Positions 25,854 through 37,638 of a DNA stretch of 64,000 nt are shown in pieces. This stretch comes from Notospermus geniculatus (taxonomy: Eukaryota > Nemertea > Pilidiophora > Heteronemertea > Lineidae), in assembly GCA_002633025.1 (NCBI GenBank), contig NMRB01000120.1, positions 7,927 through 71,926 of the forward strand. The letters are read 5' to 3'. Below the pieces are notes generated by a model. The model saw only the letters and a list, made by a program, of their open reading frames with translations. It was not told the DNA's origin and made no database searches. A program made the position numbers and the translations under genes. Position 1 is the first letter of the stretch. Each line of letters starts with the position of its first letter.

Positions 25854-26642
25854 GTGTTCTTTCTGGCCGTGCAGTACATGTCACCGGTACTTGTCTTAGG
25901 CTTCACCGTGGAACGATACATCAGTGTCTGCCATCCGTTTCAGAGGGAGAAATACTGCACGGTGCGGCGGGCCACGAAAGTGGTTGTATTACTGGTTGTG
26001 ATATCAATACTGCTCGCCGTCATACAGGGCTACTTCTACAAATACTACTTCGAAAGGGGTTGTGAAACTAGACCCGAGGTATTGGTCGGGGACACCAAGT
26101 CTTTATGGTTCATATGGACATGGCTCTCGGAACTGCTAGTCTTCGCGCTTGTGCCACTTGTTGTGCTGATTTTTAACATTCTTGTGATAATAGAAGCGAG
26201 GAAGCTGTCAAAATCCGAACCCGCTTTCTTGAATACCAAGTCGAGTGGGAAGACAAGCGCGACTACTATCATGCTTTTAGCAGTATCATTTTACTTGATA
26301 TTGACCACGCTCCCAGTTACCATAGTATATGCCTTGTTTCTTCAGTTTCCACCTGGGAGTTTGACCATCGATTTGGAAGATGTCCCATCGGACGGAACAT
26401 GGCACAGACATTTTATCTATGGTACCATACGAACGTGTCTGCAGGAGTTCGCAATGTCACACTATGCATGCAAATTCTACATTTATTGTATTACAGGAAA
26501 GGTATTTAGAGCCCAACTCATGAAACTGTTTGGTCGCGTATGCTGCAAGAAGGACCGCGTACGTGGGTCAGAATACTGGCTGGATTCGGCAAAAGGGACA
26601 AATAACGCCACCGTGCGGCAACACAACGGAACCTGTGTATAG
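25854..26642 (+). pseudogene. rhodopsin-family GPCR, partial from TM3 onward
   Basis: 262 codons open to a TAG stop, covering TM3 to the C-terminal tail. TM3 ends in VERYISVCHPF, the E/DRY region of class A receptors. TM4, TM5 (ELLVFALVPLVVLIFNILV), TM6 (MLLAVSFYLILTTLPVTIV) and TM7 (YACKFYIYCITG) follow, and a cysteine pair in the tail (VCCKK) could be palmitoylated. Overall it resembles neuropeptide-type receptors of the FMRFamide or TRH-receptor-like kind, but I cannot assign a ligand. TM1, TM2 and the usual TM3-start cysteine are missing; in frame, a stop codon lies at 25830-25832, just upstream of the N. Either an upstream exon is lost or the sequence is joined wrongly. The remaining frame is uninterrupted, so decay is not evident. 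It is labelled broken because of the missing 5' part. Confidence 0.8.
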
Positions 26643-27298
26643 CAGTTGGAAGGTCTTGGTCAAGTGTCATGGCTGCCGGTCTTCGTGATTAATCCAATTT
26701 TGGGGGCTTCTGGTCCTTTCGGGTTTTCTCTTTCAAAGTCCCCAAAAAGTGGTTGGACTTATTAAAGAGCATAGAAACCAAAACGCACACGTTTCATCTT
26801 GGCCTTATTGCTGTCCTTGCCGGCATTGTTCAGGGCACTACAGAATATGTTTCGTGAAAATCGTCAGCTCTGACCGAAAATTGCCGAAAAAGGCCTTCTT
26901 ATATTTCTCATATGACTTCCATAATTCGCGATTCAAATAGCTCATACTATGTATCGTGTGCTTTATATAAAGGGTGTGACCTTACGTAACCGTAAAGAAA
27001 TTCAATGGATTGATAGGCGGTGTACTATCGATTACTATGTATAGGCTACCGGTACCTATTTTTCAGTTCCGTTGCAACAGAATCCTTTTCATATGACTTG
27101 ATGGGGATATTTTGTCAATAAAAGCATTACTTACATGTAATAAATACGTGTTTGGAGGTTGAGTCCTCTTTTGCGCTTATTTGAACAATTTACATGTATG
27201 TATGTAATGTCTCCAGGGGTAATATTCATAAACATACTTAAGTCAAAGTGTGAAACTTATCTTTTGTGTTGAACAAAGGATAAGTGTCACACTTAGAC
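26643..27298 (+). other. 3' flank of the partial GPCR
   Basis: AATAAA at 27117-27122 and again at 27139-27144 could serve as its poly(A) signals. Nothing else recognised. Confidence 0.45.
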
Positions 27299-27600
27299 TT
27301 AAAGGTGCTCTAGTTCGAACTGTAAACATTACGGTGTGCCACCTATTGTCAACTTCTGGTACTAAAAAATCAGATAAAATCGAATTAAATCTCGACTTTC
27401 ACAACTTTTTGTTTGTTTTTGAGCGTAAAATCATAAATATATTTCAGTTACAAGAATATGTATCAAGATAGATATAAAAATAGATAAAATTAATGTTTTG
27501 GTATACACGCTGCCACCTGTCCGAGGAAAAATAACTATTATAATCAACCATGTAAATAAACAAACCGTAATGTTTACAATTCGAACTAGAGCACCTTTAA
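27299..27600. mobile_element. 302-bp MITE with TTAA ends, copy 1
   Basis: It starts TTAAAGGTGCTCTAGTTCGA and ends with the exact inverse, so the inverted ends run about 38 bases. TTAA at both ends matches the target site of piggyBac-type transposons. A second copy, reversed, lies at 39253-39561. Confidence 0.85.
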
Positions 27601-28060
27601 GTAGTTTTATGAATATGGGTCCAGGAATCTAGTCCGGTTTATCGTCCAACGAGGGATTAGGATATTAGAGACTCTTGTTGTTCGTCTTGCATTTCATTTC
27701 TTTCACGCTGACAGCCCACACATATACGGAAATCCAGTGAGAATGAGATCATGACCAAGAGCTAACGCCATGTGCATGTGCTGCCTCGCTGCGAGTTTCA
27801 TGGAAGCGACACCCCTCAGGCGATTTCAAATCTCGCGGACATGAATTTGTGTACGAGTGCTGCCACCTCAAGTAGAGTAGGTATGCTTTGATATCATTTG
27901 TGGGCTTGTTTGGTGGAAAAATATCAGCAAATGGGAATGTCCCCAATGAATCAACTGAAAACCTGCCAAATAACACTACGTCATGCAGAGTCAACATAGG
28001 CTCATATACCTAGTTTGCAGGTAATGACCTCACTTTGAAAGGATAGGCTTACATGCCTTA

Positions 28061-28153
28061 TGTCCCCAGTTGGTCGGAATAGAAATAGTACAGTCATCAC
28101 AAAACGACTATAGTCGATGACTGTGCTATTTCTATTCCGGCCAACTGGGGACG
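28061..28153. repeat. 93-bp hairpin
   Basis: Arms of about 38 bases (TGTCCCCAGTTGGTCGGAAT start) with 2-3 mismatches and a loop of about 17 bases. It could fold as a strong stem in RNA. No gene overlaps it. Confidence 0.75.
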
Positions 28154-28298
28154 CAAGATCATTTGTAGCCTATGTGTGCTGCCAGCTATAGTAAACCGGC
28201 ATCTCTACAGTTTGTTCAACGTCAGTGCAGCCGATAGATGGAACTCTAGTGGATGACGATCTGGCTACGCTGGTAGCCGAGATCTTTTATAGAATAGG

Positions 28299-28465
28299 AA
28301 CTGTCAGCGAGTTGACCACTAGGTGTCACTACGGTCCAATTTAATGCATATAGCGGATCCATTCATTCTTGACCGAGCACCACTCACGTGGATTTTCCTG
28401 TGTATTGGTCCGCTAGAACTTTGCTGCCATCTTTTGGCAATATGCGCGGCTGACTGCTCCTATTC
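28299..28465. mobile_element. 170-bp interspersed repeat, copy 2
   Basis: Same family and orientation as 18026-18194. Confidence 0.8.
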
Positions 28466-29219
28466 GGGCAATGTTTACTTCATACGATGTAGGTCCTGAA
28501 TTTGGATACATAAAACATAAGACCTATCATCTTCTGAATTCGAATCACGAATGTTTATAATTCATCACTAATTTCACAAAGTAACCAATCCCCTGAATTT
28601 GTTTCGAAATTCAAATTAACCCACCAGCGTGGCACCCCTACGAAGGGTTCTCATTCTGTCTGTGTGGCGTTCATGTATCTGTACCGTCAAGAACTTTGTA
28701 TCCATTTATTTGTCACTGCCACATCGAGTCGTCGAAAACTTCAAGACACGATTACTCATAATGAAAGATTAGTTGATTGGTCGCTTTTGAAATTAGCGAC
28801 GAGAATTGTTGCCAACAAATGGCTTCGGTGAAACCGGATTGGCTGCTGAAATCAGAATTTGATCCTTTGGTGCAGCGTCCATAATGAACAAATCATTCAT
28901 TAACACAACCTCGTAATCAGCAGTCAAGTCCGGCATGCACCCGACACACCAACACTTCATTCACTGATCTTCATCAAAGACACAGTTCAACTAGGTGTTA
29001 ATTAGAGCATTCAAACGTTGGTCATGCAACTCGAAATAGCATTGATCAAAGTCAATAGAAGTCGCCAAAATGTTACAATTTAGTGTAAGAAAACGACGGC
29101 AGGCCCTAACAACGACGTTTCCATGACAACGCTACCGGTACCGTTTTGGTTGAGTCCATCGCGCCTAGTCATACGTTGAGTTAGTTCGAAAGGTGAACTA
29201 CGATTTAGAGGAGTAGCCC
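28466..29219. other. upstream region of the opsin, no other gene seen
   Basis: No coding sequence is recognised. A promoter is expected here, but no TATA box or other motif stands out. Confidence 0.4.
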
Positions 29220-32200
29220 ATGGAGTGTAACCAGAACAGCACGAGCGAATCATCTGATCCGGTCGTTCTGAACGTTATAGGAGGATACTTAGCAATTATA
29301 AGTGAGTATGCTTTTTTCAAATAAAATTTTGTCCTATGTCACCACCAAACCTGACGTTGAATCGTAGGCTCTACTGGCCTAGGGGGTCAAATAATGAAAT
29401 GAGTGTTCAGGCCGATGGAGGAGCGTACGCGTACTAACTCACTACATCTTATCAGTGCGGGGATCAACATTAGGGAGTTTACGAAATCAAATGTTAACTT
29501 TACGTTAACTTTACGACAGCGTTATTTTTCATACTGCGAATTCACCAGATTATATACGGTATTGCATTGTCGGTACAAAAAATAACGTTGTCATAAAGTT
29601 AACGTTTATCGTTTGATTTCTTAAACTCCCTATTAATAGGGAGTTTTCGCAAGTCCCCCGAAACGCCGACGCGAACGGCAATCCCAGTGTTCGATGCCAC
29701 GAAGCTCACAGCCAGAAAAGTGGTGTTAAAAAGGGTGTTAAATAGCTCCCAACACCAATTTATAGTGTTGTACCAGAAAGCACCGAACAAAAGGATGGAC
29801 ATTCGCGTCGGCGTTTCGGGGGCTTTGCGAAAACTGTCTAATTTTTCCTGTTTCACGCGAAAATTTCAACATAATATAGAGGTTGCGCAGCTTTCCAACT
29901 CCCCTCGGAGTCTCCGACTCCGGCTTCAACTACCAGAATGAATTGCAGGGTCCGCTGTAGACATCCTTGATAAAAACGATTTGATAGACAATTGCAAATC
30001 GTAAAATGCCATAACTTTGTGGCAGAATAATTTGACTCGTAATCGGAAGTGCACGTAAATCGCAAATATTGTAGGTGGTCGTGTTTCAAGTCGTAACGAC
30101 TAGGATTACGACTTCAATATTCATTATTTATCCGCACTTCCGATTTATAAGGCCAAATTTTTCTGCCTTCAATTTATGGTGTTTGACGATTTGAAAACTT
30201 CCATAAAATCGTTTTTATCAAGGATGTCCATAGCGGACTGCAATTCATTCTCGTAGTTGAAGTCGGAGTCGGAGTCGGGCCGCTGCGCAACCTCTCTATT
30301 GGGCTCCATACGCGAGTAAAAATCAAGGATGATCAACCAACGACTCATTTGGTAGGCCTCAGTATCTCGTTAAGTAGGCCTATACATGTAATGAGGTTAG
30401 TTACACCGATGATGTTACAGGACACTTAAAATGAATATGATCAGATAATATTGAAAACTAGCATCGTTAAATTTCCTTTTTGTTACCCTTTCCGATTGGC
30501 CGCACTTAGGTTCTGCTAATTTCAATGGATTTCACAGACAGCATGAACATACATGTATATTACTGTATTAAGGCCCAGCGAGTGACGTCCCCACAACACG
30601 TGCAAAACTGCCAGTCATTGTACTTGGCCGATACATGTACATGTATGTGTAATTCAGGCTTTCGCACTGTCATGACAAAATTCCCGTCACAAAATTGTTT
30701 CTAAGGTGTCGACGTTGCCATGACTTGATGACTTGTTGAACATTGATGACTTGATCACTGGCTCAACGTACCGAGCGACTGAGTCAGATTATGGCGATCC
30801 ATTCTGAATAAATCGCCGAATATTTAGTGACGCGTTGTTCCACAATTTCGATCATTTCCGTGTCATTTTTGCAGCTGCTCTCGGGATCTTCGGGAACGGT
30901 TCTGTGGTGGTGGCATGGATCACCCGTAAGAGCCTTAGGACGCCATCAAATGCCTTCCTCATCAACTTGGCCGTTTCTGACATCGGAATGCTATGCTCCA
31001 CGGGAATCTTAAGTTCAGCCGCCATGATAATGGTAAGTCGCCTCCAAATTGTGGGTCCTTTGAAATTTTCTTGATACGTTCGTGCGCGTGGTATACACGG
31101 GGATCTGTACCATGGAGGCCCGGCCACCGCCCCCAACCACCGTCTCACAATAAGTCGGCGTTCGACTGCGGGGCCTTTTCTCTTCTCATCGTTGGCTTTG
31201 AATTTGGTACCCAAACTTTGGTGATATATACCATCTGGCCTCATGCAGTTTCTCGTACAAATTGTAATCATCAGTTTGGCTCCCGTCGATTTACTGTGTA
31301 GTCCAGGATCTGACCGTCAGCACTGTGGTTGTATTCTCCCCTATTCACGTAAAATCTGGAGTCGAACCCCGAAAATGCACAGCTGACCTTTAAATTCATC
31401 TTTCTATAACTCGGCTGTCGGCTGATCTTGATTAATATCGGGAAACAGCCATTGCATTGCTTCCACTTTACATTGTTCTTAAACACCATTAGTGACAGTA
31501 TCCAAGGTAATTCGGCTAACCTCGACTGCCGATCTTGACAATGAGGCCCAGTATTATTTCAACAACGACGTAGCCTATTGTACGTACACTCATCCCAAAA
31601 AATAAACGGACAGTGGTTTTTTAACTCTGTACACAGGAAGTGATGCATAATTTTGGGTTCTAGCTCAGATATATGGCCCTTCAACATCTCTTACATGTAT
31701 ATATGTCCAAGAGCAAATTTTAAGGAAAAAATTAAAATATCGTGAAAGTATCACTGTTTCAAAATATCATTGAAAATGAGATTTTTGAAATCTTGAAGTT
31801 TTTCATAAAAAACAAATTTATCATGAATCTATGAAGAGTTCTAAGACTCATGGTGAAGAAATTACTGAAGAATATTTGCCCTAATTCTGTGTTATTCAAG
31901 GAATTATGCATGAAAAACGGGACACTTTTCAACACAATTTAAAGAAAAAGTTTAATTTCTCTGTGACCGATTTAATCCTTTAGCGAAGGTTAACACCTCA
32001 ACCCAAAATTTCGTGGAAAATCTCAAATTTCAGATTTTTGATATTTTCGATAATCTCAAATATCATCAAAGTAAGCCAAGATTTTCAAACACTTTCTTCA
32101 CCGTATTTCTTAGAATTTTCCATAGATTACTTGAAAAGTCATTTCTGGTAAAAAATGTTAAGATTTCAAAAATCTCAATCTTGATGATATTTTAAAATAG

Positions 32201-35200
32201 TGATATTTTCATGATAATTATTTTTTTCCATGAAATTTCCTGTCTGACATACAGAGGAGATGTTCAAGGGCCAGGTATCAAAGCTGCAACCCCATCGTGT
32301 GCATACACCTCAGCAACAGAAGACAAAAACTTTTGTCCATTTATTTTTTGGGATGAGTGTACATGTACATAGGCCTATCGTATACTCTTTGTGTTTTCAA
32401 TGTAACAAAGTCATAAAGTTCATGTACTCAGATGTTGTGATCCCGGGGTACGGAAATTTTATTCCCAAAAAACGATGTTGAATTGCGCATGCAGTTATGC
32501 TAATGAGGACAAAAAGTTCGTAGGAGAAAGTATTTGCATCCAGGTAGGGATCGATTAAGGACGACGCGATGTTCCCAAAGAAATCCAATGACAGTCATTT
32601 CCTTTCCTAGCTACTCTGCCAGGAAGCTGTTAATTAATATCGACGATTCTTTGGTATCTAGGAGGATGAACGATCAAAGCCCTGACGTGGTAACGACGTT
32701 TGCCGTGGTCATTCTGCAAAAAGTAGCCACTTATTCTGATATTCAGGGTAAAATTCAACTTTGATCATCACTTTTTCAGCATTGTTGGTCGTTTGATTAC
32801 AGAGTATGTCAGTTGGCAGGATTCTTAGCGTTTACCACGGGACTGACATCAATGAACACTCACTGCTTCATTGCTGCTGCAAGATACGAACTCATCGTAA
32901 AGAGATCGAACTATTTAGGTATGACCAACGTAATTCAACGCGCTCTCAACATGACGACTACATGTAGGTGTAACTTTTTTTAAGTGTTGCCGTTTTTGTG
33001 TGCGACTCCCATTGTTTAGAACCCGGCACACTGGGAAACAGACTCGCTGTTTCTCTGTGTGTCGCTCATTTTCAAGTCGCGCCTTGTACACTGTAATGCC
33101 TGGCTTTCACTGACGCTACGAATGTCCCGAATCGCCCCGAATCTGAAATTTTCCAATTCGTGGTTAATCGGCTTGAAAAATATGCCGAATGTCAAGAATG
33201 GGTTAAGAAACAAGTACGGATTCAAAGAATCGTGTAAGAATTGTACGAATAAGGTACCGACTCACTTACGAATAGTCGTACTTGATTCGTAAATACATTC
33301 GAGACATTCCTGCCTGTTTTCGGCGTGGGTCCACGATGCCCCACTTTCACTGACGCTACGAATGTCCCGAATCAGAAAGTTGTCCGCCGCTTCGTAGATA
33401 ATTCTCAAACGTTTCTTGCAGTTCTTAAATGATTCTTCGTTGATTCCTAAAACATTCCTACAGTTCGTGCGAGTTCGTCGAGTCGCCACGAAAGTTTTTG
33501 TTTGTCAAAAACTTTCGTGCGACGGTCACGAATCGACCACGATCTATAGGAATTTCAAATTCGTATAGATCGTAAACACTTCGTAACCCTTTCTTATCGT
33601 CCGTAACAGCTTCGTAGTCGATTCTTTTGCATTCTGGGCTATTGTTGGCCATTCGTGTCTCCATCAAATTTGTGGACCCACGCCGAAAACATCCCGAAAC
33701 AGGCACGAATGTCCCGAATGTATTTATGAATCAAGTACGGATCTATCACGAATCGGCCACGAATATTCGTAAGTGAGCCGTACCTTATTCGTACAATTCT
33801 TACATGATTCTTTGAATTTGTATTTCGTAGTTGAATTTGTGTCGTGGAATTCGTGAACGCTCCCACGAAAGTTTTTGACAAACAGAAACTCACGCGAACA
33901 GTACGAATGTTCAGGAATCAACTAAGAATCACTTAGGAACTGCAAGAATCGTTTGAGAATTATCTGCGAACTCGACAACTTTCAGATTCGGGGCGATTCG
34001 GGACATTCGTAGCGTCAGTGAAAGCCAGGCATTATGTAATGTCACACTGGCACACGGGCCACAAGGAAAAACGTTACACCGGGTTCTGACACCCCTGAAC
34101 GGGTATCGCAGGCCGGGGTGGACACAATTCATATTTAATGTCCATGTTAATTCCGATTTTATGTCCACATTAAATCACGAATTTATGTCCACACTAAATC
34201 AACCAATCGCAGCTAACTCTTTAGTATGGATATAAAATCGCACTCCTTATTTAATGTCCAAATAAATTCCTATTTTATGTCCATATTAAATCAGGAATTT
34301 ATGTCCACATAAAATCGACCAATCACGGATAAGGACTTTTGGACGTAAGTGAGTGTTCCCGGCCACTTCCGTCCACAATTCCAAGACGGATTTTAGGAAG
34401 GAAGCGATGGAATTGTGGACGGAAGTGACCGGGAACACTCGCTTTCGTCCAAAAGTCCTTGTCCGTGATTGGTCGATTTTATGTTGATATAAATTCCCGA
34501 TTTAATATGGACATAAAATAGGAATTTATATGGACATTAAATCAGAAGTGCGATTTTATATCCTCATTAAAACTCAGCTGCGATTGGTTGAATTAGTGTG
34601 GACACAAATTCGTGATTTAATGTGGATATAAAATTGGAATTAATGTGGACATTAAATATGACTATTGTGTCCACTCCGGCCTGCGATAAACGGGCCGTGG
34701 CGAAATACATGTAGCTCCTTGACATGGTTGTGTTATTTTGATGTACAACTGTTATTCTTCCGGTATTGATGAGAATCTGATAACATATCGCAGATGCCAT
34801 GTCGAATAATAATCAAAAGCGCCTATTATGCAGTATTGTGCAAATTATTTGAATACGGTTTGATCTTTGATTATATCCACAATGGTTGACCCAATTTTGA
34901 TGCGGTTTTCAGCATATGGGCAGCAATAATCAATCCGCTAGCATGAAAATTTGATGTTTATCTGATATTTTGAATTATCAAATTCATGGTATCAAAGTAA
35001 ACAGCACATTTTCACCATTTTCATTCTTTCACTTTTTTGGCTTTTTCAATGTTGGCATGAAACTACACCTCATTCGACGATTTTCAGTGAAAACGCTTTT
35101 GAAAATCTCATATCATTTCTGAGATATATCACAATTTCAAAATTGTGGTATAGTCTGACTCAACCTAGAGGTAACATGAAAGGAATGTTTGGAATGCGAA

Positions 35201-37638
35201 ATAGACCATTCATTGACCACAAGTGAAATGCAAGGCCTTGTGGTTTAGAACACTCTGCATTCAATGGCTATTAGAGACCCTCTCCACCTGGATTATTTGG
35301 GTATATTAAGAAACCACAGTTCATGTCACATTTCCCATAACTCGCATAACTCAAATTCCTTTCATGTTACCTCTAGGTTGAGTCAGACTATATTTGATAC
35401 ACATGTATATCTGGAGAATGAAATGAGATTTTGAAACTTCTTTACAAAAAGCGTTACTGGATTAATAGCTAACTTGGTCTCCTGCCACATGATGAAAGCG
35501 CTTCAAAATTGGGCCATCCATTGCGGAGATACAATGTTCCAGAGTAATCAAAGATCAAATCTTATTCAATTAATTCGCACAAGGGTGTAGGTGAAAAACT
35601 GTTAAACACACGCAAGTCTAGCCATCGGATAACTTTGTAGCACCTTCTCCTATAACGTAGCCTGTGTATTGGAAACTAGTTTTATCCATTTCAGCACTAT
35701 GTAACCCGGTAAAAGTCATCCCAGCAATATGGCTCTGTGCCATTTTCTGGGCAGCGTGTCCCCTGGCTGGATGGAGCAGTTATACCCTAGAAGGGATGAA
35801 GGTGAGGCCGTTTAACCGAAAACCTTCGCGAAGAAACCCTCGCTCGGTTTATCCAGAGTTCCCCCAATAGAAAGCTACGACGCTTTTTGTATATTCTTTA
35901 TGCTATCACTGAGAGTACCATTCCTGAAAATGAATGTAATTCAGCAATTTCCGACGACCTGAGTTACACTTGAAGCTGAGCCAACTTGAGTGCATGAACT
36001 CAGTGAATGCGCGATCCCTCCCAAACAAGAAATGGGATAGATATCCAGTCACTACAGGGAGTTGTCTCATTTGCCGATGATTACGGTAAGTTACTGCTGT
36101 CATTAGCATCTAATGCTGTCCCCCGGCCTTGAATTTCGATCGTGTCCTTCATCGACATGGGTTCGTCTCATCTTGAGATACTGAAGATCTTCATACTTTT
36201 GTTCGTTTCTGGGGTACGAAGGGAGTCTTCCCTGGAAACTTGATAAGGCAAAAGGATTGGGTAACCGTCGTGAGGTATAATCAGTGGTATCCTCGATCCA
36301 TCACCGCACGGTGACCGAAGGGAGCAAGCGCTACCTCTGATATTCTCTGGATCATACAAGCATGGATCGAGGATACCACTGATTATCTATACATGAGGTA
36401 ATCAGTGGTATCCTCGATCCATGACCGCACGGTGTCCGAAGGGAGCAAGCGTTGAGAACTTCTGATGTTCTCAGGATCATACATTCAAGCATTGACGACA
36501 AAAAACACTCCCTCCATTCATTCTCTACAGCTCAGTCACGTCAGTATTTTTTTCACCTCATCATCTCTGCCACCGGATGCTGACACCCGCAATACATCTC
36601 CAAATCGATACGAAAGGAAGTTATCAAAGATCATTACAGCATAAACGCCCTCATTCAGAATTCAGAATCAGAATTATTCCGCCGTAATTCATTCGCCCTA
36701 AACAATCATCAATGCGGCTTTTACCTGTAATTCAGTCGTTATTGTCTTGTTGTCTGATTACTTGCACCTGGTATATCATTCCCTAATTGTGCTCCACGAG
36801 TATGGTTAGATCAAGAAAAGCCTGGTGAGATCAATCAGGATTGGTGCACTTGTTGTCTTGTGGCTCGTTATCTCTCAGAAACAATAGAGCTGCAACGTCC
36901 TTATCATCAACTCTTCCAGCTCGCATGCTCTATAGACTGGGAAGACGAATCGGCCGCCAACAAAGCCTACATCATCTGCATCTTCATATTCGACTTCGTC
37001 ATTCCATTCAGTGGTATGATTATCTGTTATATTCTCATCATGTGGGAGGTCAAGAAGAGTCGTCGGGCCATTCGGATGGCGGAGGCGTCGGCCGGAATAC
37101 AGCCAGAGGATATACGGCTAGCCAAGGTAATCAGTTCAAGAGAGAAAAACAGCTTAAATATTGAAAATAATGTAATCCACCATTATGATGATGTTTTTTC
37201 TGTTTTGTCGTTGACGAGAATGAATGCAGGTGAATTGTTCCAAGTAATCTTACTATTTCCACTACCCGTGATATACATTAATTGCTGCCGTTCCCTCTGT
37301 GCAACGGTTCATTTTTTGACCTTGTATTCCAGATGACCTTGATGATGGCCTTGACCTACATGACTTGTTGGAGTCCGTACGCCATCGTCTCGTTCATGAA
37401 GTCTTTCGGAGCTGTAAGTGATAGGAAGATAGATTCTCTCGCCACTCTCTTGCCGGGAGTTTTCGCCAAATCATCAGCAGCGGCTAATTTTGTTATCTAC
37501 ATCCTTACTAATAAGAAATTCCGGAGTGCTATATTCCACATGTTTAAGATTCGCTGCTGTGATGAAGTATTTGGCCATAAATTGAATAGTTTCGAAATGA
37601 CCTCAGCGAGGGACAGGCAGGGAGAATCTACGACGTGA
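29220..37638 (+). CDS. opsin, non-visual group (RGR/peropsin/neuropsin/Go-like)
   Basis: Exons are 29220-29301, 30875-31032, 32780-32918, 35695-35801, 36920-37126 and 37333-37638. All are GT-AG with consistent phases, giving 332 residues. It is a seven-helix photopigment apoprotein. An NST glycosylation site lies at residue 6. TM1 has GNGSVVVAW, TM2 has NLAVSD, TM6 has TCWSPYAIV, and TM7 has VFAKSS, whose lysine is the retinal Schiff-base site (bovine K296). The second extracellular loop, WSSYTLEGMK then CSIDW, keeps the bovine E181 and C187 positions. Unusual residues: Ala at the bovine 113 position (CQLAG), ARY instead of E/DRY, and NFVIY instead of NPVIY. The loop sequence suggests the RGR/peropsin/neuropsin/Go group or one of the echinoderm-type opsin groups; a tree is needed to place it. 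The gene looks complete. AATAAA follows at 37705. Confidence 0.93.
29472..29631. mobile_element. 160-bp inverted-repeat element
   Basis: AGGGAGTTTACGAAATCAAA on the left is mirrored on the right by GATTTCTTAAACTCCCT. It lies in opsin intron 1. Confidence 0.7.
29635..29840. mobile_element. 206-bp inverted-repeat element
   Basis: The left end AGGGAGTTTTCGCAAGTCCC and the right end GGGGGCTTTGCGAAAACTGT are inverted with few changes, and GCGTCGGCGTTTCGG is mirrored inward. Related copies lie at 47651-47770 and 49841-49966. Confidence 0.75.
29873..30301. mobile_element. 429-bp foldback element
   Basis: AGAGGTTGCGCAGC at the left end is mirrored at the right by GCTGCGCAACCTCT. The inverse similarity continues (ATCCTTGATAAAAACGAT / ATCGTTTTTATCAAGGAT). 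In opsin intron 1. Confidence 0.75.
31573..32375. mobile_element. 800-bp foldback element in opsin intron 2
   Basis: ACACTCATCCCAAAAAATAA on the left is exactly mirrored on the right; the inverted ends span about 40 bases. Interior segments rich in TGAAAATAT/ATATTTTCA are also inverted about the centre. Confidence 0.75.
33087..34043. mobile_element. 950-bp inverted-repeat element in opsin intron 3
   Basis: AATGCCTGGCTTTCACTGAC on the left has its exact inverse on the right near 34012-34035. The similarity spans about 65 bases. The interior contains many CACGAATGTCCCGAATC-like words in both orientations. A related border sequence (CACTGGGAAACAGACTC) also occurs at 13227-13243. Confidence 0.75.
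34103..34688. mobile_element. 586-bp nested palindromic element in opsin intron 3
   Basis: The outer ends TATCGCAGGCCGGGGTGGAC / GTCCACTCCGGCCTGCGATA are inverted. Inside are repeated ATTTAATGTCCATATTAAATT-type blocks. At the core an inner pair (GTGTTCCCGGCCACTTCCGT and its inverse) folds again around about 34380-34405. Confidence 0.85.
34838..35580. mobile_element. 743-bp nested inverted-repeat element in opsin intron 3
   Basis: The outer pair GGTTTGATCTTTGATTA / TAATCAAAGATCAAATC encloses an inner exact pair TATAGTCTGACTCAACCTAG / CTAGGTTGAGTCAGACTATA at 35149 and about 35373-35392. It ends 114 bases before opsin exon 4. Confidence 0.75.
36271..36490. repeat. tandem duplication with an inverted spacer copy
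   Basis: AATCAGTGGTATCCTCGATC occurs at about 36279 and 36400 in direct orientation, each followed by CCGCACGGTG and CGAAGGGAGCAAGCG. An inverted ATCGAGGATACCACTGATTA lies between them. In opsin intron 4. Confidence 0.75.

Noticed and set aside
25721-26065. 114-codon frame crossing the N at 25853
   Set aside because: It is out of frame with the clearly conserved GPCR helices and mixes intronic and receptor sequence.
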